From Rhodospirillales bacterium (GTDB lineage Bacteria > Pseudomonadota > Alphaproteobacteria > Micavibrionales > UBA1664), in the NCBI GenBank assembly GCA_023898805.1, contig CP060260.1, forward strand, positions 620,001 to 684,000: a stretch of DNA of 64,000 bases. The letters run 5' to 3'. The first letter of the stretch is position 1, and every line of letters begins with the position of its first letter. Made by a program: the position numbers and the translations under genes. Under the pieces are notes generated by a model, which saw nothing but the letters and a program-made list of their open reading frames with translations, did not search any database and was not told the DNA's origin. Shown here one piece after another: positions 26,706-35,446 of the stretch.

Positions 26706-28153
26706 GCGGCCTTGTCCTTGGCCAGAAGCGGCTCAAGTTGACCGGGCAGCGCATGCGCCCAGTTCGTAATGCTGCCCGCGCCAAGGCATACCACCATGTC
26801 GCCGGGCCGCACCTTGTCGGCCAAAATCGCGGCCAGCATGTCCGGACTTTCCAGCGCGCTGACATCTTCGTGCCCGCGCGCGCGCGCCGCCGCGACCAGA
26901 TGGTCGCGATCCGCGCCCTCGATCGGCTTTTCCCCGGCGGCATACACGTCGGCGATAAAAACCGAATCCGCATCCACGAAACACGCGGCGAAATCGTCGA
27001 TCAGATTGGCAAGCCGCGTATAACGGTGCGGCTGCATCACCGCGATGACGCGCCCGCCGCTTTCCGCCTGTACCGTGCGCGCGGTCGCAAGCACGGTGCG
27101 GATCTCGACCGGATGGTGCGCGTAATCATCGATCACGGTGACGCCGCCCGCCTGACCGGCATTGGTAAAGCGTCGCTTCACCCCGGCGAAGCCTTCAAGC
27201 CCTTTGCGAATCCCCGCCTCGTCCATACCCAGCGCAAGACCGACCGCGACGGCGGCCAACGAATTCTGCACGTTGTGCCGCCCCGGCACGTTGATGCGCA
27301 CACCTTTGAAAACCCGGTCGTCGCCCTTGACCACGCAACCCGCGACCGTGATGTCGAACACCGCCCCGTCCGCGCGCAACTGCACGTCACTCGCCCGCAC
27401 CTGCGCGTCCGGCGCAAAGCCATAGGTGATCAGCCGTCGGTTGGAAAGCTGCGGGATCAGCTCGCGCACGTCGCGGTGGTCCGCGCACAAAACCGCGAAC
27501 CCGTAAAACGGCAGGTTCTGGACGAACATCGCGAACGCGGCCTTCAACGCGGCGAACGATCCGTAATGATCCAGATGCTCCGGGTCGATATTGGTGATCA
27601 CCCCGGCATTGAGCGGCAGGGATATGAACGAACCGTCGCTTTCGTCGGTTTCCACCACCATCCACTGCGACCCGCCCTGCCGCGTGTTGGTGCCGTAAGA
27701 ATTGACGATCCCGCCGTTGATGACCGTGGGGTCCATTCCCCCGGCCTCCAGCATCGCGCCGACCATCGACGTCGTGGTCGTCTTGCCGTGCGTGCCGGCA
27801 ATGCCGATCGACCATTTCAGGCGCATCAGCTCGGCCAGCATCTCCGCCCTGTGCACGACCGGGATGTTGCGGCGCACGGCTTCTTCAAGTTCCGGATTGT
27901 CGGGCTTGATCGCGCTCGACACCACGACCGCCGCAGGCATCGCGCCCGTCGCGGTCATCAGGTTCGCGGCATGGTGGCCGATCATCACGCCGATGCCCTT
28001 TTCCGCCAGCCTGCGCGTATTCGCGCCCTCCACCGCGTCCGACCCCTGCACCTGATATCCCAGGCCCATCAGCATCTCGGCAATCCCTGACATGCCGATC
28101 CCGCCGATTCCGACGAAATGCAGCATCCCGATATTGCGTGGCATGAAACTCAT
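26702..28153 (-). CDS. murC: UDP-N-acetylmuramate--L-alanine ligase MurC
   Basis: Adds L-Ala to UDP-MurNAc. The 483 residues begin with LHFVGIGGIGMSGIAEML (Rossmann glycine motif), then the ATP loop IAGTHGKTTTTSMVGAM, ETDESDGSF, NIDPEHLDHYGS, DDYAHHPVEIRTVL and QPHRYTR, all typical of MurC. A 68-bp gap separates it from murG; that gap contains a weak inverted repeat GGGTTT...AAACCC. Confidence 0.98.
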   Translation of the reverse strand: MSFMPRNIGMLHFVGIGGIGMSGIAEMLMGLGYQVQGSDAVEGANTRRLAEKGIGVMIGHHAANLMTATGAMPAAVVVSSAIKPDNPELEEAVRRNIPVVHRAEMLAELMRLKWSIGIAGTHGKTTTTSMVGAMLEAGGMDPTVINGGIVNSYGTNTRQGGSQWMVVETDESDGSFISLPLNAGVITNIDPEHLDHYGSFAALKAAFAMFVQNLPFYGFAVLCADHRDVRELIPQLSNRRLITYGFAPDAQVRASDVQLRADGAVFDITVAGCVVKGDDRVFKGVRINVPGRHNVQNSLAAVAVGLALGMDEAGIRKGLEGFAGVKRRFTNAGQAGGVTVIDDYAHHPVEIRTVLATARTVQAESGGRVIAVMQPHRYTRLANLIDDFAACFVDADSVFIADVYAAGEKPIEGADRDHLVAAARARGHEDVSALESPDMLAAILADKVRPGDMVVCLGAGSITNWAHALPGQLEPLLAKDKAA

Positions 28154-28221
28154 GATGTTATCCTTTGATAAACGAAGGGTTTCGGTGCTTAAGACCGAAT
28201 AAAAAACCCGTTCCAGTTCTT

Positions 28222-29340
28222 CTAAAGGGCTAAAATGGCATCCGCAAGGCGTTTGGCGGCATCCGCGCCAAGCGCCGCGCGCGCCGCCCCGGCCATGGCG
28301 GCCAACTCTGCCGGATTTTCCAGCAGCGATTCAAGCTCTTTCGCCAGAATCTGCGCCGTCAGGCCCTTTTGATCGAGCATTTTCGCGGCCCCCGCGCGCA
28401 CCAGCACCATGGCATTGGCGCGCTGCTGCTGGTCGGCATGGTGCGGATACGGGATGAACAAAGCCGGCCTTCCGGCCACCGCCGCCTCGCTGACCGTGCT
28501 TGCACCCGAACGCGACACCAGAAGATGGCAGGCGGCAAGCTGCTGCGGCACGTCGGTGACAAAACTTTCCAGCCGTACTTTCACCCCCGCCACGTCATAG
28601 GCATGGCGGCACATCCCGATATCCGCGGCGCGGCATTGCTGCACGACATCCAGACGCCGGCGCAAGGCTTCCGGCAACAGCGCGACCGCCTCCGGCATCA
28701 GCCGGGAAAACACGCTCGCCCCCTGCGACCCCCCCAAAATCAACACCCGCAGCCGGTCCTCCGGCCCCGCCCCCGGCGCGGCATACGGTCTGGATTCAGC
28801 GATTTCCGCGCGCACCGGATTGCCGGTGACGATGGTCTTTGCGCGCCATTTTTCCGGCAAGCTCTCCACATTGGGCAGGGACAACGCAATCGCCTTCGCC
28901 TGCCCCGCCAATACCCGGTTGGCACGGCCCAGCACGGCGTTTTGTTCGTGCAACAACACCGGAATTTTCAAAAAATGCGCGGCGATCACCGCCGGAAAGG
29001 ACGGATACCCGCCGAAACCGACCACCGCGCGCGGACGCAACGCACGCAGGAAGCGCATCGCCTGGCCGATGCCAACCAGAAGATCGATCACGAACCGGAT
29101 TTTTGCGACGAAACCGGAACGCAGCGTTTCCGCCCGCACCATCTGGAACGGAATGTCCGGATACTGGTCGCGATACCGCGCCCCGCGCAAATCGGTAACC
29201 AACTGCACCTTGACCCCGCGTACCAGAAGCGCGCGCGCCAGCGCGAAGGCCGGAAACATATGTCCGCCCGTGCCCCCGGCGCTTAAAACGACCGGCCCTT
29301 TAGAATTCGCCGCTTGTGGCCGGCTTCCAGCGGAAGTCAT
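28222..29340 (-). CDS. murG: Lipid II synthase MurG
   Basis: Glycosyltransferase adding GlcNAc to lipid I on the inner face of the membrane. The 372 residues show the donor loop SAGGTGGHMFPAFALA, VVGFGGYPSFPAV, HEQNAVLGRANRVLA, LILGGSQGASVFS and the UDP-binding VSRSGASTVSEAAVAGRPALFIPYPHH region. It starts at 29340, overlapping the end of ftsW by 41 bp; no later start precedes the first motif. Confidence 0.97.
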   Translation of the reverse strand: MTSAGSRPQAANSKGPVVLSAGGTGGHMFPAFALARALLVRGVKVQLVTDLRGARYRDQYPDIPFQMVRAETLRSGFVAKIRFVIDLLVGIGQAMRFLRALRPRAVVGFGGYPSFPAVIAAHFLKIPVLLHEQNAVLGRANRVLAGQAKAIALSLPNVESLPEKWRAKTIVTGNPVRAEIAESRPYAAPGAGPEDRLRVLILGGSQGASVFSRLMPEAVALLPEALRRRLDVVQQCRAADIGMCRHAYDVAGVKVRLESFVTDVPQQLAACHLLVSRSGASTVSEAAVAGRPALFIPYPHHADQQQRANAMVLVRAGAAKMLDQKGLTAQILAKELESLLENPAELAAMAGAARAALGADAAKRLADAILAL

Positions 29341-30454
29341 GACGCCTTGTCCCCTGTCCCTTGGTCAGCGCGAGGATCATGCCCATCGTCATCCCCACCG
29401 CCACCAGCGACGACCCGCCATACGAAATCAACGGCAGGGTCATGCCCTTGGCAGGCAGGATTTCGGTCGATGATCCCATATGGATGCAGGCCTGCACCCC
29501 GATCATCACCAGCAACCCGCCCCCGCCCAGCATGGCGAAGACGGAATTGCCATTCCGAAGCCGCGCAAACCCGCGCAGCACGATGAAGACGTAAACCCCC
29601 ATCAGTAATATCGTGAATATAAGCCCCAATTCCTCGGCGGCCACCGCGAAAATGAAATCCGCGTGCGCGTCCGGCAATTGCTTTTTGACCTGCCCGCCGC
29701 CCGGCCCGGTGCCGAACAGCCCGCCATTGGCGAACGCCTCCAGCGACCGATCGACCTGATACGTGTCCCCGCTGCTGGGATCGAGGAACCGGTCGATGCG
29801 CGAATGGACGTGGTCGAACGTGTAATACACCGCGACCAGCGCCAGCAACCCGCCCACCAGCATGATGAAAATGTAACGCAAGGGGCACCCGGCCAGAAAG
29901 ATCATGGCGAAGAACGTCGCGCTGACCACCACCGTCATCCCCAGATCGGGCTGCGCCATCAAAAGCAGCACGACCATGCCGTAAAGCCCCGAAGCCAGCA
30001 GCAGGCCGGGAAAACCTTCCATGGTTTTCTGCCGCGCCAGAAGCCACCCCGCGACCACGACAAAACACGGCTTGACGAATTCCGACGGTTGGATCGAAAA
30101 CCCGAACAGCGACACCCACCGCGTCGCGCCCTTGATCTGCGTGCCGTGTAACAGCGTCATGACGATGCCCAGACATCCCACGGCGAACAACACCGTGGCC
30201 AGCCGCCAGATCTGTTTGGGGCTGAGCATCGAACACAGGAACATGACACCCAAAGACGGCAGCAGGAACATGATGTGACGGACGATGAAATGCGTGGGCG
30301 CGACCCCGATGCGTATTGCGACCGGCGGACTGGCCGTCGTCACCAGCCCGATGCCCAGAACCGCAAGCGCCAGCATCGCCGCCAGCAGGGGCCGGTCGAC
30401 CGACCACCACCACCGCGCCACGCGCGAACGTTCCTGATCCGAAAACAATGACAT
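29300..30454 (-). CDS. ftsW: Septal SEDS glycosyltransferase FtsW
   Basis: SEDS-family polymerase that builds septal glycan with FtsI. The 384 residues give about ten membrane segments. The motifs are RWVSLFGFSIQPSEFVKP, QPDLGMTVVV, the large loop with HVHSRIDRFLDPSSGDTYQ, QLPDAHADFIFAVAAEELG and a C-terminal PLISYGGSSLVA. It starts 49 bp after murD. Confidence 0.96.
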   Translation of the reverse strand: MSLFSDQERSRVARWWWSVDRPLLAAMLALAVLGIGLVTTASPPVAIRIGVAPTHFIVRHIMFLLPSLGVMFLCSMLSPKQIWRLATVLFAVGCLGIVMTLLHGTQIKGATRWVSLFGFSIQPSEFVKPCFVVVAGWLLARQKTMEGFPGLLLASGLYGMVVLLLMAQPDLGMTVVVSATFFAMIFLAGCPLRYIFIMLVGGLLALVAVYYTFDHVHSRIDRFLDPSSGDTYQVDRSLEAFANGGLFGTGPGGGQVKKQLPDAHADFIFAVAAEELGLIFTILLMGVYVFIVLRGFARLRNGNSVFAMLGGGGLLVMIGVQACIHMGSSTEILPAKGMTLPLISYGGSSLVAVGMTMGMILALTKGQGTRRHDFRWKPATSGEF

Positions 30455-30503
30455 CCTTGCGATTCTCGCCGATTTGCACGGGTCGCGAAAGGACTAAACC
30501 GCG

Positions 30504-31679
30504 CTAAAATCCGCTTTCGCGGGCAAAGGCCTCGCCCCGTTCGGCGTAATTTTTAAACAGCCCGAAACTTGGCGCGGCGGGCGACAACAGGATCACCCCG
30601 CCCGACGGCGTCATGCCCCGCGCCTGCGCCACCGCATCCACCATGTCCTGTGCCGCGCTGCCGCCCGCCGCGGCGCGAATGCGCGCGCCAGCCGGCCCCA
30701 GTGTCACAAGCCCGATATTGTGCCCGCGCACGTAATCGACCAGCGGCGCGTAATCGATGCCCCGGTCGTGCCCCCCGGCGATCAAGGTGATCGCCCGACC
30801 CTTGTAAACCTCCATCGCCGCGATGGCGGCCTGCGGCGTGGTGGCGATGGAATCGTCGACGTAAACGACGTTCGCGCGCGTGCCCAGTTCCTGCTGACGG
30901 TGCGGCAGGCCTTGAAAATCCACCATCGCGGCCAGCGCCGCGTCCGCGTCGTAACCCAGCGCGCGCACGACTGCCAGCACGACGGCGACATTCCCCCGGT
31001 TATGCGCCCGCGCCAGATAGGCATTGGGGATAGCACCAACGAAATCCTCCACGATTTCGCTGGATTTCGGATACGCGACCCCCGCCCCGGCTGCCTGCGC
31101 GTGCAGTATCTTGTGCGCCGCCTGCCCCAAAAGATGCAGCTTGTCGCGCGCATACGACTCCCAGTCGCCGTGCCAGTCCAGATGTTCCGGATACAGCGAC
31201 GTCACCGCCGCGATGTCGCAGCGCCCGTCGAAATTCGCCGCCTGATACGACGACGTTTCGATGACCAGCACTTGCGAATCCTCAGGCGCCTCGCTGATCG
31301 GCACGCCGATATTCCCGACCACCTCCACGCGCGCGCCCGCCTTGCGCAGGACATGCCCCAAAAGCGCCGATGTGGTGCTTTTGCCCTTGGTCCCGGTAAT
31401 GCATACGGTTTTCGCCGCATGATCCTGCGCGAACCACAAATTCATCAAGGATGTGACCGCGCGTCCCTTGAGCAACGGATGATACAGGCTTACCCCTGGC
31501 GACTTGACGATGACATCCGCCTGCGCCAGCGCCGGGGCGATATTCCCGCCCGTCGCCTCGTCGACGAAGGTGATGCGTGCATCTTTCGCCCGCGCGCGGA
31601 TGAATGCCGCCGCCGCCATCCCTTCGCGGCCTGTGCCCCAGATGACGACGTTCTTGCCCGAAAGCGCCTCGGCCTTCAT
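30504..31679 (-). CDS. murD: MurD ligase, probably the MurD2 type (adds L-glutamate)
   Basis: UDP-N-acetylmuramoyl-L-alanine--glutamate ligase. The 391 residues are shorter than E. coli MurD (438), mainly in the N-terminal domain (KNVVIWGTGREG at 9-20). The ATP loop is CITGTKGKSTT (93-103), then ETSSYQAANF (141-150), LYPEHLDWHGDWESY, DDSIATTPQAAIAAM and GGHDRGIDYAPL. The start was placed at ATG 31679 because it overlaps the murL stop by 4 bp (ATGA); the frame is open further upstream only as a shadow of murL. Pairing with MurL predicts that it uses L-Glu, as MurD2 of Xanthomonas does. The substrate is inferred, not visible in the sequence. Confidence 0.85.
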   Translation of the reverse strand: MKAEALSGKNVVIWGTGREGMAAAAFIRARAKDARITFVDEATGGNIAPALAQADVIVKSPGVSLYHPLLKGRAVTSLMNLWFAQDHAAKTVCITGTKGKSTTSALLGHVLRKAGARVEVVGNIGVPISEAPEDSQVLVIETSSYQAANFDGRCDIAAVTSLYPEHLDWHGDWESYARDKLHLLGQAAHKILHAQAAGAGVAYPKSSEIVEDFVGAIPNAYLARAHNRGNVAVVLAVVRALGYDADAALAAMVDFQGLPHRQQELGTRANVVYVDDSIATTPQAAIAAMEVYKGRAITLIAGGHDRGIDYAPLVDYVRGHNIGLVTLGPAGARIRAAAGGSAAQDMVDAVAQARGMTPSGGVILLSPAAPSFGLFKNYAERGEAFARESGF

Positions 31680-32959
31680 GCCAGATCCCCAAGATACGCG
31701 GGCGGCACGCGGTGATCGGGATACAGATCGAACAGCGCCGCGAAATTTCCGCCCCGCACGCGCCCCGCCAGCGCCGCGACCACCGCGTCGTCGCGCCATT
31801 CCGGCATCTGTGCCAGATGCGCAAGCGCGGCGGCGCTTTCCTCGACCTCGCCCACGCACTCGAACGGCTTGAACGCGGCCACCCCGCACAATTCGGCGAA
31901 ACCTTCCGCCTGCGCCATGTCGTCCAGCATGTTGCCGCCGAATATCTGCGCAAGCCGCGTGCGTTCGACGAACGGCGCCAGCGCCAGAAACACGAACCGG
32001 CATTTCGGGCAGTTGCGGCACCAATGCGTGCCGCGCGCCGCCGCATCCTGCCGGAAGGCGGTATTACAGCTGCGAAAAATATCGTGATAGGCGCCGTGCC
32101 GCGCGAAACGTTGCGCGATCGCGATTTCGCTCAAGGGCCGTAAAAACGAAAAATAGGCGATGTCGGGAGAGACATGCGCGGCCAGCCACCCGGCGAAATC
32201 GCGCTCGAATTCCAGCGACTTGCTGTACTGGTGGTTGACGTCGTCGAAATTGGGCACGCTGGCCGAATGTTCGTTCGACAAGACCACGGCGCGATACCCG
32301 TATAGAATCGCGCACGCGACCGCGATCGCCGACAAAATCGCGGTAATCGGCACATGCCCGTTATACGCGCCGCGCGCGTTCATCACCCCCAGTTGCGGTG
32401 AAAGCAGGCGCGAAACGTAAATCGACGTCAACCCCGATACGCGGATCGTATCCGCGATGGGTTGCGCCGCCCCACCCGGCGCGCCCAGCGCGAACAGCGT
32501 CGGGTTGTGGCGGCGCAGGGCCTCCAGCGTGACGATCGAATCCTTGCCCCCACCCACGGGTATCAAAATCCGCTCCTTCATCGCCAGCCGCAGCGGTCCC
32601 AAGGCCGTGCCGTGCCCGGAAAACTGGATATGCCCCGCAAGGTCCAGCCTGTTTTTATAGGCGAATTCCGCCAGCCCCAGCGTATAGACGCGGGTGACGA
32701 ACGCCGCCGTGTCAGCATCGACCGCGAAGGCCGGGCATTTCAACACGCGCGGCGCGCGCGTTTTGTAATAGCTCACCCCGGCCAAAAGGAAGATCAGCCG
32801 GAAAATCCGCTCCGCCGCGCCATGGTCATAGGTTTCCGGCGCGGGAAAGGTAATGCGCTCCTCGAACTTCTCCGCCCCCTCGAAAGCGTAACGAAGGCTG
32901 AGCACGCCGCTTGCGGCGTCGAAATCGAAGGATTCGAAAATGAAGGCCGGGGCCGTCAT
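31676..32959 (-). CDS. murL: MurL, UDP-MurNAc-L-Ala-L-Glu epimerase
   Basis: Probable epimerase that converts the terminal L-Glu of UDP-MurNAc-L-Ala-L-Glu to D-Glu, an ATP-dependent alternative to MurI plus MurD. The 427 residues begin with an N-terminal beta domain (MTAPAFIFESFDFDAASGVL). The adenylation-type loop ILIPVGGGKDSIVTLEAL is at about 131-148 (GGGKDS 136-141). VVLSNEHSASVPNFDDVNHQYSK follows in the middle, then a Cys-rich WCRNCPKCRFVF. It overlaps the mraY stop by one base and murD by four, so it is translationally locked into the dcw operon. The call rests on remembered MurL features and this context. Confidence 0.85.
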   Translation of the reverse strand: MTAPAFIFESFDFDAASGVLSLRYAFEGAEKFEERITFPAPETYDHGAAERIFRLIFLLAGVSYYKTRAPRVLKCPAFAVDADTAAFVTRVYTLGLAEFAYKNRLDLAGHIQFSGHGTALGPLRLAMKERILIPVGGGKDSIVTLEALRRHNPTLFALGAPGGAAQPIADTIRVSGLTSIYVSRLLSPQLGVMNARGAYNGHVPITAILSAIAVACAILYGYRAVVLSNEHSASVPNFDDVNHQYSKSLEFERDFAGWLAAHVSPDIAYFSFLRPLSEIAIAQRFARHGAYHDIFRSCNTAFRQDAAARGTHWCRNCPKCRFVFLALAPFVERTRLAQIFGGNMLDDMAQAEGFAELCGVAAFKPFECVGEVEESAAALAHLAQMPEWRDDAVVAALAGRVRGGNFAALFDLYPDHRVPPAYLGDLA

Positions 32960-34044
32960 TACCGCAGCTTCAGGGTCGAAAGCCCGACCAGTGCCAGAAT
33001 GACCGCGATGATCCAGAACCGGATAACGATGGTGGGTTCCGACCAGCCGTGCTTTTCAAAATGGTGGTGCAGCGGCGCCATCAAAAACACGCGCTTGCCG
33101 GTCATCTTGAAATACGCGACCTGAATCATCACCGACACGGTTTCGGCCACGAACAGCCCGCCGATGATCGCCAGCACCAGTTCGTGCTTGGTGATCACCG
33201 CGATCGTGCCCAGCACGCCGCCAAGACTAAGGCTGCCGGTATCGCCCATGAACACCATGGCGGGCGGCGCGTTGTACCATAAAAACCCCATCGCCCCGCC
33301 GATCAGCGCCCCGCACAGCACCGCAAGCTCGCCCGACCCCGGCACGTAATGGATTTGCAGGTATTCGGCATAGATCGCGTTGCCCACGACATAGGAAATC
33401 AAGCCGAAACACGCCGCCGCGATCGCCACCGGCACGATCGCAAGCCCGTCCAGCCCGTCGGTCAGGTTGACCGCGTTCGACGCGCCGATGATCACCAGAA
33501 TCGAAAACGGCACGAACAATATGCCCAGCGGCAAAAGCACCGATTTGAAAAACGGAATCGCCAGCGTGTCGTACAACCCGTCCGGCAGGCTGAAAACGAT
33601 GCCAACGGTCACCAGCCCCGCGATCAAGATCTGCCAGAACAATTTTTTGCGCCCCGCCAAACCCTTGACGTTGCGTTTTGTCAGCTTCAGGTAATCGTCG
33701 GCGAAACCGATCGCACCGTACCCGATCATCACGATCAGCGCGAACCACACATATTGATTGCGCAGGTCGGACCACAAAAGCGTGCTGATCGTAACCGAAA
33801 TCAAAATCATCAGCCCGCCCATGGTCGGCGTGCCGCGCTTCTTGAAATGGGTTTCCGGTCCATCCTCGCGGATCGGCTGGCCTTCCGCCTGTTTCGCGCG
33901 CAGCCACGCGATCAGGTGCGGTCCGATCAGGAAACAGATGACCAGGGCGGTCAATGTCGCGCACCCGGTGCGGAACGTCAGGTAACGGAACAGGTTGAAC
34001 ACCTGTATATGTTCGGCCAGGGGCGAAAGAAGATTATAAAGCAT
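32959..34044 (-). CDS. mraY: Phospho-N-acetylmuramoyl-pentapeptide transferase MraY
   Basis: Makes lipid I from UDP-MurNAc-pentapeptide and undecaprenyl phosphate. The 361 residues carry about ten membrane segments. The motifs are KKRGTPTMGGLMIL, GFADDYLKLTKRNVKGL, NAVNLTDGLDGLA, FMGDTGSLSLGGVLG and a histidine loop LMAPLHHHFEKHGW. The start at 34044 (MLYNLLSPLAEH) overlaps murE by 11 bp; the in-frame extension upstream is murE shadow. Murein genes follow without a gap. Confidence 0.98.
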   Translation of the reverse strand: MLYNLLSPLAEHIQVFNLFRYLTFRTGCATLTALVICFLIGPHLIAWLRAKQAEGQPIREDGPETHFKKRGTPTMGGLMILISVTISTLLWSDLRNQYVWFALIVMIGYGAIGFADDYLKLTKRNVKGLAGRKKLFWQILIAGLVTVGIVFSLPDGLYDTLAIPFFKSVLLPLGILFVPFSILVIIGASNAVNLTDGLDGLAIVPVAIAAACFGLISYVVGNAIYAEYLQIHYVPGSGELAVLCGALIGGAMGFLWYNAPPAMVFMGDTGSLSLGGVLGTIAVITKHELVLAIIGGLFVAETVSVMIQVAYFKMTGKRVFLMAPLHHHFEKHGWSEPTIVIRFWIIAVILALVGLSTLKLR

Positions 34045-35446
34045 GTATTGCGTCCTCGGCTTCCTTAACGTCGTCGAAGGGCAAAACCGCGTCCCCCACG
34101 ATCTGCCCCTGCTCGTGCCCCTTGCCGGCAATCACAAGCACATCCCCGGCTTCCAGTCCAGCCACCGCCTCGCTGATCGCGGTGCGGCGATCACCGATCT
34201 CGGCCGCGTTGGGTGCGCCCGCGCGGATTTCCGCGCGAATTTTCGCCGCATCCTCGCCGCGCGGGTTGTCGTCGGTGATAATCGCCAGATCCGCCAATTT
34301 TGTGGCAATCCCGCCCATCACCGGACGCTTGCCCTTGTCGCGGTCCCCGCCACAGCCGAACACCACCACCAGCCGCCCGCTGGTATGCGGGCGCAGGGCC
34401 TTGAGGACGGTTTCCAACCCGTGCGGCGTATGCGCGTAATCGACATAGACGGGCGCGCCCTTGACCAGCTCCAGCCGCCCGGGCACGCCGTGCAGTTTTT
34501 CCAAAAGCGGTACAAGCTGCGCGAACCCGACCCCGTCGCACGCCATCACCAGCCCCGCCGCGGCCAGCGCGTTCATCCCCTGAAACAGACCGACCAAAGG
34601 CAGGGCGATCTCATGCGTCCGCCCCTCGGCCACGACCTCCAGCACCTGCCCGGTCGCGCTCGGAATCTGACGAACCAGCCGGATCTCGCACCCGGAATCA
34701 CCGCCCACACGGATTTGCCGCTGCCGCACCATACCCGAAAGCCGCACGCCCCATTCGTCATCGGTATTGATGACCGCGACGCCGTCCTGCGGCAACAGCA
34801 CGTCGAACAGGCGGCGTTTGGCGGCAAAATACGTTTCCATGTCGCCGTGGTAATCCAGATGGTCGTGGCTCAGATTCGTGAACGCCGCCGCCTTCAGCCG
34901 CACGCCGTCCAGCCGCCTTTGATCCAGACCGATGCTCGACGCCTCCATCGCCAGATGCGTCACGCCCGCCGCCGCAAGATCGGCCATCTCCGCCTGCAAC
35001 TGCACCGGGTCCGGCGTGGTCAGCCCGCCTTTTTTCATGGTGATGCGGCTGACGATGCCCAGCGTGCCCAACGATGCCGCGGTATGCCCCAGCATGTCCC
35101 AAAGCTGCGCCGCGAAGGTGACGCAGGATGTCTTGCCGTTGGTTCCGGTGACCGCCGCCACGGTTTCCGGCTGCCGTCCGTAAAACCGTGCGGCCAGCCG
35201 CGCGAACCGCCCGCGTGCGTCAATGTCCGTGACCAGCATGGCCCGTACATCCCCAAGTACATCCTCAGGCAACACCGTGCCCTCAGGCGCAAGGATGACT
35301 GCCGCGCCGTTGACGATGGCGTCGCGTATATACATGCGCCCGTCGCTGCGCGTACCGGGCAGGGCGGCGAACAGCCAGCCGGAACGCGCCATGCGGCTGT
35401 CAGCGGTCAACCCGGATATCCGGGCAAGGATGTCGTCGTCGTTCAT
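34034..35446 (-). CDS. murE: UDP-MurNAc-L-Ala-D-Glu--meso-diaminopimelate ligase MurE
   Basis: Adds the third stem residue. The 470 residues show AAVTGTNGKTSCVTF (ATP loop), TPDPVQLQAEMADL, EASSIGLDQRRLDG, DYHGDMETYFAAKRRLF and VDYAHTPHGLETVLKAL. The specificity motif DDNPRGED indicates meso-DAP, not Lys. It overlaps the ftsI stop by 4 bp and mraY by 11 bp, which leaves no room for the usual murF. Confidence 0.98.
   Translation of the reverse strand: MNDDDILARISGLTADSRMARSGWLFAALPGTRSDGRMYIRDAIVNGAAVILAPEGTVLPEDVLGDVRAMLVTDIDARGRFARLAARFYGRQPETVAAVTGTNGKTSCVTFAAQLWDMLGHTAASLGTLGIVSRITMKKGGLTTPDPVQLQAEMADLAAAGVTHLAMEASSIGLDQRRLDGVRLKAAAFTNLSHDHLDYHGDMETYFAAKRRLFDVLLPQDGVAVINTDDEWGVRLSGMVRQRQIRVGGDSGCEIRLVRQIPSATGQVLEVVAEGRTHEIALPLVGLFQGMNALAAAGLVMACDGVGFAQLVPLLEKLHGVPGRLELVKGAPVYVDYAHTPHGLETVLKALRPHTSGRLVVVFGCGGDRDKGKRPVMGGIATKLADLAIITDDNPRGEDAAKIRAEIRAGAPNAAEIGDRRTAISEAVAGLEAGDVLVIAGKGHEQGQIVGDAVLPFDDVKEAEDAIHAL

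Noticed and set aside
31680..32024. 115-residue N-terminal extension of MurD
   Set aside because: Arg-rich shadow of murL; the 4-bp ATGA overlap sets the start at 31679.
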